A DNA stretch of 10,723 nt, from assembly GCA_000759655.1 (NCBI GenBank), contig KN173907.1, positions 19,433 to 30,155 of the forward strand. Direction: 5' to 3'. The notes below the pieces were generated by a model. It saw only the letters and a program-made list of their open reading frames with translations. It made no database searches and was not told where the DNA came from. Shown here in pieces: positions 1 to 6,018 of the stretch. Each line of letters opens with the position of its first letter. Within the stretch, counting starts at the first letter, position 1. This DNA comes from Acidicaldus organivorans. GTDB taxonomy: Bacteria; Pseudomonadota; Alphaproteobacteria; Acetobacterales; Acetobacteraceae. Both the position numbers and the translations under genes were made by a program.

Positions 1-1
1 A

Positions 2-676
2 GCCACTGAAGCCGACATTCTGCTGATGGACGAGCCCTTTTCGGCGCTCGATCCCTTGATCCGTTCCCTTCCGCAGGATGAACTCATCGAGCTCCAGCAG
101 CGTTTGCACAAGACAATCATCTTCGTCAGCCACGATCTCGACGAGGCGCTCAAGATCGGCTCCCGCATCGCCATCATGGAGGGCGGACGGGTGGTCCAGT
201 TCGGAACCCCGGCTGATATCATTCTCAACCCGGTCAATGATTACGTGCGCGATTTCCTCGCCTCGATGAATCCGGTGGCGGTGCTGCGGGCCGAGGTTCT
301 GATGCGGCCGCTCGCCCCGGCGGGAGCGGAATGGATCACGCTGGAGGGGAAGGAGCCCGTGCGTGTGCATCTCGACCCCGCCGGACGGCCGATCGAAGCC
401 TTTGTGGCGAACCACGCCGTTGCCATTAATCCTTACACGGGAGAAGAGACCTCCGCTCAGCCGCTTGCCGGATCGCTGGTCGCGGTGCCGGCCGCGCTTG
501 CCATGCGGGACGTGGTTGCCCTGCGTGTGGCAAGCGGGCTTCCGCTCGTCGTGTGTGATGGCGAGGGCCGCCTGATCGGGATGATCGATAAGATGGAAAT
601 CTATCACGGGCTTCTGCGGGAGCAGAGACGGCGGCATGCCGCCGATCGCGCCGCCCTCGAAGAGGTGTTGTCATGA
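2..676 (+). CDS. choV: Choline/glycine betaine ABC importer ATP-binding subunit (ChoV/ProV type), 5' truncated
   Basis: This is the 3' part of an ATPase gene; the reading frame is open to the window edge and 224 codons are visible. The first visible residues include the Walker B and D-loop region (LLMDEPFSALDPLIR), followed by the H-loop (FVSHDLDEAL) and a stretch typical of quaternary-amine importers (RIAIMEGGRVVQFGTP, then NPVNDYVRDFLASMNP). Walker A and the ABC signature would lie upstream. The last 110 or so residues look like a CBS-type module: MRDVVALRVASGLPLVVCD followed by a GRLIGMIDKMEIY segment. In ProV/OpuA relatives such modules sense ionic strength or act as regulatory domains. 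The protein would energise uptake of choline or glycine betaine from a periplasmic binding protein through a permease, both expected upstream. Its stop overlaps the betB start (ATGA), which implies translational coupling and favours choline/betaine as substrate. ProV is the alternative name; telling it from ChoV needs the missing partners. Confidence 0.85.
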   Translation, partial: ATEADILLMDEPFSALDPLIRSLPQDELIELQQRLHKTIIFVSHDLDEALKIGSRIAIMEGGRVVQFGTPADIILNPVNDYVRDFLASMNPVAVLRAEVLMRPLAPAGAEWITLEGKEPVRVHLDPAGRPIEAFVANHAVAINPYTGEETSAQPLAGSLVAVPAALAMRDVVALRVASGLPLVVCDGEGRLIGMIDKMEIYHGLLREQRRRHAADRAALEEVLS

Positions 677-2133
677 GCGCTCTTCCCCGGGTCGGTAACT
701 TCATAGGGGGACGGCTCGTGGACGGTAGCGGGCCGCGGTTTCCCGATTACGATCCGGGCCGCGGTGAGGTCATCGGCGAGGTTTTTTCCGCAGGGGAGGC
801 GGAGATCGAGGCTGCCGTCGCCCAAGCCCGCTGCGCAGCGCGGGCTTGGGCGCGTGCTGCCGGAGCCGGGCGGGGAAGGGCGCTCCGGCGCATCGCCGAG
901 GTTTTGCGGGCCCACAATGACGAGCTCGCCGAACTCGAAACCCGCGATACGGGACGTCCCATCGCCGAGACGCGGAGCGTCGATATCCTATCCGCTGCCG
1001 ATTGTTTCGAATATTTTGGCGCCCTCGCCGCGACACTCGCCACCGAACACGTCGATCTCGGACCATCTGCCTTCGGCTATGTGCGTCGTGAGCCCATCGG
1101 TGTGGTCGGCGCGATCGGGGCGTGGAATTATCCTTTACAGATCGCCTCCTGGAAAGCAGCGCCGGCGCTCGCTTTCGGCAATGCGGTCGTGTTCAAGCCT
1201 TCCGAGCTCACGCCGCAAAGCGCGCTGCGCCTTGCCGCGTTGCTCGTCGAGGCGGGGCTTCCTCCCGGCCTCTTCAATGTCGTGCAGGGCGATGCGCGTG
1301 TGGGGCGCGCCTTGGTACGTCATCCCGAGGTGGACAAGATCACGCTCACCGGGGAGGTGAATACCGGCCGGGCGGTGATGGCGGAAGCGGCGGCAGGGCT
1401 TAAACGGGTGAGCCTCGAGCTCGGCGGCAAATCGCCGCTCATCGTCTTTTCCGATGCCGATCTCGACGCAGCAGTCACCGGCGCCATGCTGGGCAATTTC
1501 TACTCCTCGGGCGAGATCTGCTCGAATGGAACCCGGGTTTTCGTCGAACGCCCCATTCTCGCGGCGTTTCTCGACCGGCTTTCTCTTCGCACCGAGCGTC
1601 TGCGGATCGGCGATCCACTCGATCCCGCGACCGATGTCGGGGCGATGATTTCGACAACTCACGGCGAACGGGTGACGGGATATATCGAGCGCGGTCTCAC
1701 GGAAGGGGCCCGATTGATCACTGGCGGACGCCGGATGCATGAGGGCGTGCCGGCGGGCGGCTTTTACATCGCCCCGACGATCTTCACCGCTGACGATGGG
1801 ATGACCCTTGCGCGAGAAGAAATTTTTGGGCCCGTCATGACCGTTTTGCCCTTCGATGAGGAAGAGGAGGTCATCGCGCGGGCCAATGCCACCCCCTACG
1901 GACTTGCCGCGGGCCTCTTCACCCGCGACGTCACCCGCGCCTACCGGGTGGCGGCTCGCCTCGGGGCGGGCGTCTGCTGGATCAATCACTATAACGTCAC
2001 CCCAGTGGAACTCCCCTTTGGCGGGGTCAAGCAATCCGGCATCGGGCGTGAAAATGGGCGGGCCGCCATAGAGGCCTATACTGAGGTCAAGAGCGTCTAT
2101 GTCGCGCTCGGTGACATAGAATCCCCGTATTGA
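673..2133 (+). CDS. betB: Betaine aldehyde dehydrogenase
   Basis: The 486-residue length is the usual one for this family. The enzyme oxidises betaine aldehyde to glycine betaine with NAD(P)+ in the cytoplasm, the second step of choline oxidation. The aldehyde dehydrogenase landmarks are all present: the oxyanion Asn in GAWNYP (N152), the cofactor-binding Lys in FKPSE (K175), the general-base Glu in LELGGKSP (E249), the catalytic Cys in GEICSNGTRVFVE (C283) and EEIFGPV (382-388). The CSNGTRVF context and the GIGRENG segment near the C-terminus are characteristic of BetB rather than other aldehyde dehydrogenases. The start is fixed by the 4-base overlap with choV and by alignment with known BetB N-termini. 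One oddity is the loop that normally reads FTGG or FTGS, which here reads LTGE (residues 225-228). Another is a long palindrome inside codons 50-60, listed separately. Only 33 bases separate it from the betA start, so the genes are co-transcribed. Confidence 0.96.
   Translation: MSALPRVGNFIGGRLVDGSGPRFPDYDPGRGEVIGEVFSAGEAEIEAAVAQARCAARAWARAAGAGRGRALRRIAEVLRAHNDELAELETRDTGRPIAETRSVDILSAADCFEYFGALAATLATEHVDLGPSAFGYVRREPIGVVGAIGAWNYPLQIASWKAAPALAFGNAVVFKPSELTPQSALRLAALLVEAGLPPGLFNVVQGDARVGRALVRHPEVDKITLTGEVNTGRAVMAEAAAGLKRVSLELGGKSPLIVFSDADLDAAVTGAMLGNFYSSGEICSNGTRVFVERPILAAFLDRLSLRTERLRIGDPLDPATDVGAMISTTHGERVTGYIERGLTEGARLITGGRRMHEGVPAGGFYIAPTIFTADDGMTLAREEIFGPVMTVLPFDEEEEVIARANATPYGLAAGLFTRDVTRAYRVAARLGAGVCWINHYNVTPVELPFGGVKQSGIGRENGRAAIEAYTEVKSVYVALGDIESPY
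821..850. repeat. 30-base near-perfect inverted repeat inside betB
   Basis: Arms of 11 bases (CCCAAGCCCGC at 821-831 and GCGGGCTTGGG at 840-850) are exact reverse complements around an 8-base centre. It would fold into a very stable GC-rich hairpin in the betB mRNA about 150 bases after the start codon. The encoded stretch (AQARCAARAW) aligns without a gap to other BetB proteins, so this is not an inserted repeat element. A biological role is not shown. Confidence 0.75.
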
Positions 2134-2166
2134 GCAGTTTTTCATCAGGGATGGAGTGTGACCGTC

Positions 2167-3828
2167 ATGGAGACGGAAGTCTTCGATTATGTCATCGTGG
2201 GAGCAGGTTCGGCGGGCTCGGTGCTGGCAAACCGCCTGACCGAGGATGGGCGCCATCGGGTGCTTCTTCTCGAATACGGAGGTTCCGACCGCTCGCTGTT
2301 CATCCAGATGCCGAGCGCGCTTTCCATTCCGATGAACATGCCGAAATATGACTGGGGGTATGAGACCGAACCGGAGCCCGGTCTTGGCGGACGGCGGCTC
2401 CATTGTCCGCGTGGCAAAGTCATTGGCGGTTCGTCCTCGATCAATGGCATGGTCTATATCCGGGGCAACCCTCTCGATTTCGACCGGTGGGAGGAAGAAG
2501 GGGCTAGCGGCTGGGGGTATCGGCATGTGCTTCCCTATTTCCGCCGCGCCGAATGCCGGGAGGAGGGAGGGGATGAGTACCGCGGCGACGCGGGCCCGCT
2601 CCATACCTCTTATGGGAGGCTCGCCAATCCGCTCTACCGTGTGTTCATCGAGGCCGCCAAAGCGGCGGGTTACCCGGAGACGGCGGATGTCAACGGTTAT
2701 CAGCAGGAGGGGTTCGGACGGTTTGACATGACGGTGCATCGCGGCGTGCGCTGGAGTGCGGCGCGCGCCTATCTGCGCCCGGCGCTCCGCCGTCCCAATC
2801 TGGTCCTTCGCACCCATGCCGCAGCGCGGCGTATTTTGTTCGAGGGAAAACGGGCGGTGGGGCTCCGCTATTTCTGGCGGGGGCGCGAACGGGAGGCGCG
2901 GGTGGGGCGCGAAGTCATCCTCTCCGCGGGGCCGATTGCCTCGCCGCAGTTGCTCAAGCTTTCCGGGGTGGGGCCGGCGGAAGAGCTGCGTGCTTTCGAG
3001 ATCCCGGTGGTGCACCATCTCCCCGCCGTTGGCGAGAATTTGCAGGACCATCTCGAATTCTATTTCCAGATGGCCTGCACGCAGCCCATCACCCTCTACA
3101 AATGGATGAGCCTGCCGCGGCGGATGATGATTGCGCTACAATGGCTTTTGTTCCGTAATGGACTGGGCGCGACCAATCATTTCGAGACGGGGGGATTCAT
3201 CCGGAGCCGCCCCGGCATCAAATATCCCGATATCCAATATCATTTCCTGCCGCTCGCCGTCGCCTATGACGGATCAACCCTTGCCCGCGAGCACGGATTT
3301 CAGGTCCATGTCGGGCCGATGCGCTCGAAGAGCCGCGGCTATGTGCGGCTTGCCTCGCCGGATCCCTCGGCCAGACCCCGTATCCGCTTCAACTATCTCA
3401 GCCATCCCGACGATCTCGTCGAGATGCGGGCCTGTGTGCGTCTCACCCGTGAGATCTTTGCCCAGGCGCCCTTCGATCCCTACCGGGGACGGGAGATCCA
3501 GCCGGGAGCGGATGTGGTGACTGAGGCGGCGATCGACGAATTCATCCGCGCCAAGGTGGAAAGCGCCTATCATCCCTCCTGTTCATGCCGCATGGGGGAC
3601 CCGTCCGACCCGGGCGCGGTGGTCGATCCCGAAACACGGGTGATCGGGCTTGCCGGTCTGCGGGTGGTCGATTCCTCGATCATGCCTTCGATCACCACCG
3701 GCAATCTCAACGCGCCGACCATCATGATCGCCGAAAAGGCGGCCGATCATATTTTGGGCCGCCCCCTGCTCGCCCCGTCCAACGCCCCCTATTACGTCGC
3801 TCCGAATTGGGAGAACGCCCAACGCTGA
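2167..3828 (+). CDS. betA: Choline dehydrogenase (GMC oxidoreductase)
   Basis: This is a glucose-methanol-choline flavoenzyme of 553 residues, near the usual BetA length. It oxidises choline to betaine aldehyde and is normally membrane-associated, passing electrons to the respiratory chain. It has the N-terminal FAD dinucleotide fold (VGAGSAGS, residues 11-18), the GKVIGGSSSINGMVYIRGN flavin segment with GGSS at 87-90, the second GMC signature (GPIASPQLLKLSGVG), and the C-terminal catalytic pair His469 (AYHPSCSC) and Asn513 (TTGNLNAPT). DVNGYQQEGFG, FQVHVGPMRS and SRGYVR match choline dehydrogenases closely, so the BetA call is specific. I prefer ATG 2167, with GGAG ten bases upstream. An in-frame GTG at 2158, preceded by AGGG, would add three residues and cannot be excluded. 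It follows betB without room for a promoter. The product would feed betaine aldehyde straight to BetB. Confidence 0.96.
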   Translation: METEVFDYVIVGAGSAGSVLANRLTEDGRHRVLLLEYGGSDRSLFIQMPSALSIPMNMPKYDWGYETEPEPGLGGRRLHCPRGKVIGGSSSINGMVYIRGNPLDFDRWEEEGASGWGYRHVLPYFRRAECREEGGDEYRGDAGPLHTSYGRLANPLYRVFIEAAKAAGYPETADVNGYQQEGFGRFDMTVHRGVRWSAARAYLRPALRRPNLVLRTHAAARRILFEGKRAVGLRYFWRGREREARVGREVILSAGPIASPQLLKLSGVGPAEELRAFEIPVVHHLPAVGENLQDHLEFYFQMACTQPITLYKWMSLPRRMMIALQWLLFRNGLGATNHFETGGFIRSRPGIKYPDIQYHFLPLAVAYDGSTLAREHGFQVHVGPMRSKSRGYVRLASPDPSARPRIRFNYLSHPDDLVEMRACVRLTREIFAQAPFDPYRGREIQPGADVVTEAAIDEFIRAKVESAYHPSCSCRMGDPSDPGAVVDPETRVIGLAGLRVVDSSIMPSITTGNLNAPTIMIAEKAADHILGRPLLAPSNAPYYVAPNWENAQR

Positions 3829-3840
3829 GCAAACCAGGAC

Positions 3841-3851
3841 AGAAGGAGGTG
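3841..3851 (+). promoter_or_regulatory. Orphan, near-ideal Shine-Dalgarno-like sequence with no start codon
   Basis: AGAAGGAGGTG, 12 bases after the betA stop, is almost an exact complement of the 16S rRNA 3' tail. No ATG or GTG lies 5-12 bases downstream. The nearest candidates are a TTG at 3852, directly abutting it, and an ATG at 3876, 24 bases away. Both are in frame with the next gene, but they do not fit that protein family's N-terminus. It may be a relic or a ribosome standby site. Confidence 0.4.
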
Positions 3852-3912
3852 TTGCATCGCGCCGCTCTTTTGCCGATGATCGCAAGCCGGGATATCAGGG
3901 CGGGTCTGAGGG

Positions 3913-3941
3913 ACGGGTGCCACGCCCCGTTGCCTGAAGGC
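3913..3941 (+). other. Two small hairpins in the leader of the SMP-30-like gene
   Basis: ACGGGTG (3913-3919) can pair with CGCCCCGT (3923-3930) with one bulge and a 3-base loop. It is followed directly by GCC-TGAA-GGC (3932-3941), a short stem with a four-base loop. No T-run follows, so this is not a normal intrinsic terminator. The structures sit between betA and the next ribosome binding site and could influence processing or partial termination; that role is inferred. Confidence 0.3.
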
Positions 3942-3950
3942 TCCGAGAAA

Positions 3951-3959
3951 AGGGGAGGA
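3951..3959 (+). promoter_or_regulatory. Ribosome binding site deciding the SMP-30-like start
   Basis: AGGGGAGGA ends six bases before ATG 3966. It is the only well-spaced site in front of any in-frame start codon, which argues against the upstream TTG 3852 and ATG 3876. Confidence 0.7.
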
Positions 3960-3965
3960 ACGATC

Positions 3966-4877
3966 ATGGTCGCGTTTCGTGAAGTGGCGAGCGGGCTTCG
4001 GTTCCCGGAGGGGCCGGTTGCGCTCGCCGATGGCTCGCTTCTCGTGGTGGAGATCGCCGGAGAACGGTTGAGCCGCATCACGCCGGAGGGGCGGGTGCAG
4101 GAAATCGCCCGCATCCCTGGCGGGCCCAACGGCGCGGCCATCGGGCCGGATGGGGCGGTCTATGTGTGCAACAATGGCGGAGCGTTTCATTACGTTGAGG
4201 TGGAGGGGCTGCTCTTTCCGGGGCCGACGCCGCCCACTCATCGCGGCGGGTCGATCGAGCGGGTCGATCTTGGCAGCGGGCGGGTGGAGACACTTTATAC
4301 CGAATGCAACGGGATCCGGCTCTGTGCCCCGAACGATCTCGTTTTCGACTCATGGGGCGGGTTCTGGTTCACCGATCACGGCGCGCTCACCGATCATCAC
4401 CGGCGGCGCGTCATCACCGGAGTATTCTACGCCAAAGGCGATGGCTCGGAGATCCGTGAGGTGATCTTCCCGCTCGATGCGCCGAACGGCATCGGCCTTT
4501 CCCCCGACGGCAGGACGCTCTATGTCGCCGAGACCTTCACCGGGCGGCTCTGGGCTTTTGCCGTGACCGGGCCGGGGGCGATCGCCAAGGAGCCGGTGCT
4601 GTGGCCGCCCCATGGCGGGCGTCTGGTGGCGGGACCGGGCGGGCTCAATCTCTTCGACAGTCTCGCCGTCGATCATGAGGGCGTCATCCATGTCGCGACC
4701 CTCCTCAACGGCGGCATCACCTCGGTGAGCCCGGATGGGGTGAGGCTCCGCCATCTTCCCACCGGCGATCCGCTCACCACCAATATATGCTTCGACCCGC
4801 GCGATCCGGAGACGGCCTATGTCACGCTCTCCGGAACCGGCCGCGTGGTGGCGATGGCCCGCCCCCGCCTCGCGTGA
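3966..4877 (+). CDS. SMP-30/gluconolactonase/LRE-like beta-propeller hydrolase
   Basis: This 303-residue protein belongs to the SMP-30/gluconolactonase family of six-bladed beta-propellers. The repeated blade motifs are visible (FPEGPVALADGSLLVVE, GGPNGAAIGPDGAVYVCNN, NGIGLSPDGRTLYVAET). The expected divalent-metal ligands are Glu15 (FPEG), Asn123 (APNDLVF), Asn174 (APNGIG) and Asp231 (FDSLAVD), so the enzyme should be active. Known members hydrolyse sugar lactones or similar esters and organophosphates; the substrate here cannot be read from sequence. I see no signal peptide, so a cytoplasmic location is likely. ATG 3966 is chosen because it has a strong AGGGGAGGA site at 3951-3959 and begins just before the first conserved blade. 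The frame stays open upstream into betA, but that part is an out-of-frame overlap without family similarity. It lies 137 bases after betA in the same direction and may be read through from the bet operon. Strictosidine-synthase-like is the nearest alternative family name. Confidence 0.85.
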   Translation: MVAFREVASGLRFPEGPVALADGSLLVVEIAGERLSRITPEGRVQEIARIPGGPNGAAIGPDGAVYVCNNGGAFHYVEVEGLLFPGPTPPTHRGGSIERVDLGSGRVETLYTECNGIRLCAPNDLVFDSWGGFWFTDHGALTDHHRRRVITGVFYAKGDGSEIREVIFPLDAPNGIGLSPDGRTLYVAETFTGRLWAFAVTGPGAIAKEPVLWPPHGGRLVAGPGGLNLFDSLAVDHEGVIHVATLLNGGITSVSPDGVRLRHLPTGDPLTTNICFDPRDPETAYVTLSGTGRVVAMARPRLA

Positions 4878-4921
4878 GGGCTGGGGCGCTCTTTGCCGCG
4901 AGCGTAAGCTTGGGCTAGGGT

Positions 4922-4947
4922 AACGCCAGATTGAGCGTAGTGGCGTT
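4922..4947. repeat. Perfect 7-base inverted repeat upstream of the dioxygenase gene
   Basis: AACGCCA (4922-4928) and TGGCGTT (4941-4947) are exact reverse complements, 12 bases apart. Their 19-base centre-to-centre distance is roughly two helical turns, as in many dimeric-regulator operators. A smaller CCCG-catga-CGGG stem follows at 4952-4964. It lies 41 bases before the next start codon in a 111-base spacer. It could be an operator or an RNA hairpin; with a single copy and no linked regulator this is inference. Confidence 0.4.
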
Positions 4948-4988
4948 GGTTCCCGCATGACGGGCCCCGCTTCACGAAGGTATGTGTG

Positions 4989-5936
4989 ATGCCTGATCCT
5001 CATCCCCTGCCAGGAGTTCCCTTGATCGAAAGTCCTTTCGGGGCGGCGGCGTTCGCCGAGGCCGACCCAGAGCTGCGGGGCATTGCCCAGGCTTTGGCAC
5101 GGGATGGGTTTGCCGTGATCGATTTCCCCGATCCCGAGCTTTCAGAGCGGGCGGCGCGCATCCGGCGAGATCTCGAAAAGAAATTCGATATCGCCGGTTT
5201 CCGCGAGGGACGTATCCATTCGCTCCGCTTGCAGGACGCTTGGCAGTTTCACCCCGACGTTCGGGCGATTGCCTGCAACCCGGCGGTCCTCGACCTGCTT
5301 TCCCGTCTTTACGGGCGGCGCACCTTTCCTTTCCAGACATTGAACTTTCCTTTCGGTTCGCAGCAGCGCGCCCATTCCGACAGCGTTCATTTCAGTTCCT
5401 ATCCGGAACGGTGGATGTGTGGGGTATGGGTGGCGCTCGAAGATATTGGTGAAGAACAAGGGCCTCTTCTTTATTACCCAGGCAGTCATCGCCTGCCAAT
5501 CCTCGACAACGCGGCGCTCGGGATTGACCCCACCACCCTTTCCGACACGCATGAGCGTTATCCGCTATTCGAGGACACCTGGGAGCGTATGGCCGAAACC
5601 CTGGGTCTTACTCCCTTGCGTTTTATGCCCAAGGTAGGCCAGGCGCTGATATGGACAGCCAATTTGCTGCATGGCGGGGACACGCACCGGGACCGCACCC
5701 GAACCCGCTGGAGCCAGGTGACCCACTATCTGTTCGAGGGGTGTGGCTATTATACGCCGCTCGGCTCCGATCTCTTCCGGGGCCATATCATGGCGCGGGA
5801 ACCCTATGACATCACCACCGGACAAACGGTAAGAGGCACGATTCTGCCCAAACCCGACCAAATCGCCGCGCCTCCCTTTGCCTTTGCCCGGCGTCTGCTG
5901 CGCCGCATGCGGGGGCGAGGGCGACGTTTTGCTTGA
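4989..5936 (+). CDS. Phytanoyl-CoA dioxygenase (PhyH) family Fe(II)/2-oxoglutarate oxygenase
   Basis: This protein of about 315 residues has the PhyH jelly-roll signature. The iron facial triad is His129 and Asp131 (RAHSDSVHF) and His228 (NLLHGGDTH), with a 2-oxoglutarate-binding Arg at R240 (TRWSQV; R238 is an alternative). The segment VALEDIGEEQGPLLYYPGSHR is the family's typical core strand pair. Such enzymes hydroxylate or halogenate small substrates using oxygen and 2-oxoglutarate. It lacks the signature residues I would expect for ectoine hydroxylase, so the substrate is unknown. ATG 4989 has GAAGG eight bases upstream; a GTG directly before it at 4986 is the alternative. The very basic tail (RRLLRRMRGRGRRFA) is unusual. 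Two sample stretches in the core (5341-5460) are about 53% GC, against roughly 63-72% in samples of the next gene. This hints at a different history or relaxed codon adaptation. Its stop codon sits inside the -35 element of the following promoter. Confidence 0.87.
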   Translation: MPDPHPLPGVPLIESPFGAAAFAEADPELRGIAQALARDGFAVIDFPDPELSERAARIRRDLEKKFDIAGFREGRIHSLRLQDAWQFHPDVRAIACNPAVLDLLSRLYGRRTFPFQTLNFPFGSQQRAHSDSVHFSSYPERWMCGVWVALEDIGEEQGPLLYYPGSHRLPILDNAALGIDPTTLSDTHERYPLFEDTWERMAETLGLTPLRFMPKVGQALIWTANLLHGGDTHRDRTRTRWSQVTHYLFEGCGYYTPLGSDLFRGHIMAREPYDITTGQTVRGTILPKPDQIAAPPFAFARRLLRRMRGRGRRFA

Positions 5937-5960
5937 CGCCATGCGGGGCTCCTCTCTACT
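5933..5960 (+). promoter_or_regulatory. Putative sigma-70 promoter for the monooxygenase-hydrolase pair
   Basis: A consensus-like -35 box TTGACG (5933-5938), the form favoured in alphaproteobacteria, is followed after 16 bases by TCTACT (5955-5960), which matches four of six positions of the -10 consensus. The -35 box includes the stop codon of the dioxygenase gene. Transcription would start near 5967, giving a leader of about 50 bases. The -10 match is moderate. Confidence 0.45.
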
Positions 5961-5980
5961 CTCTCTTCCCTAAACGGCAA

Positions 5981-5999
5981 CTCCCTTCCCCAAAGGGAG
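5981..5999 (+). other. Stable hairpin in the monooxygenase leader
   Basis: CTCCCTT (5981-5987) pairs perfectly with AAGGGAG (5993-5999) around a five-base loop. It ends eight bases before the strong Shine-Dalgarno stretch GGGGAGGAGG (6007-6016) of the monooxygenase. CTCCTC at 5949-5954 could alternatively pair with either GAGGAG copy (5997-6002 or 6010-6015). The leader could therefore switch between occluded and open ribosome sites. There is no T-run, so it is not a terminator. Confidence 0.45.
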
Positions 6000-6018
6000 G
6001 AGGCACGGGGAGGAGGAC

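Noticed and set aside
1135..3051. A 638-codon open frame on the - strand opposite betB and betA
   Set aside because: It lies entirely antisense to two clear genes, shows no domain I recognise, and is explained by high-GC codon bias, which removes stops in the opposite frame.
3585..3965. In-frame N-terminal extension of the SMP-30-like protein reaching back into betA
   Set aside because: The extension has no family similarity, overlaps betA in another frame, and the strong ribosome site at 3951-3959 supports ATG 3966.
4887..4904. CGCTC/GAGCG stem just after the SMP-30-like gene as a terminator
   Set aside because: Only five base pairs with an 8-base loop and no following T-run; expected by chance in GC-rich sequence.
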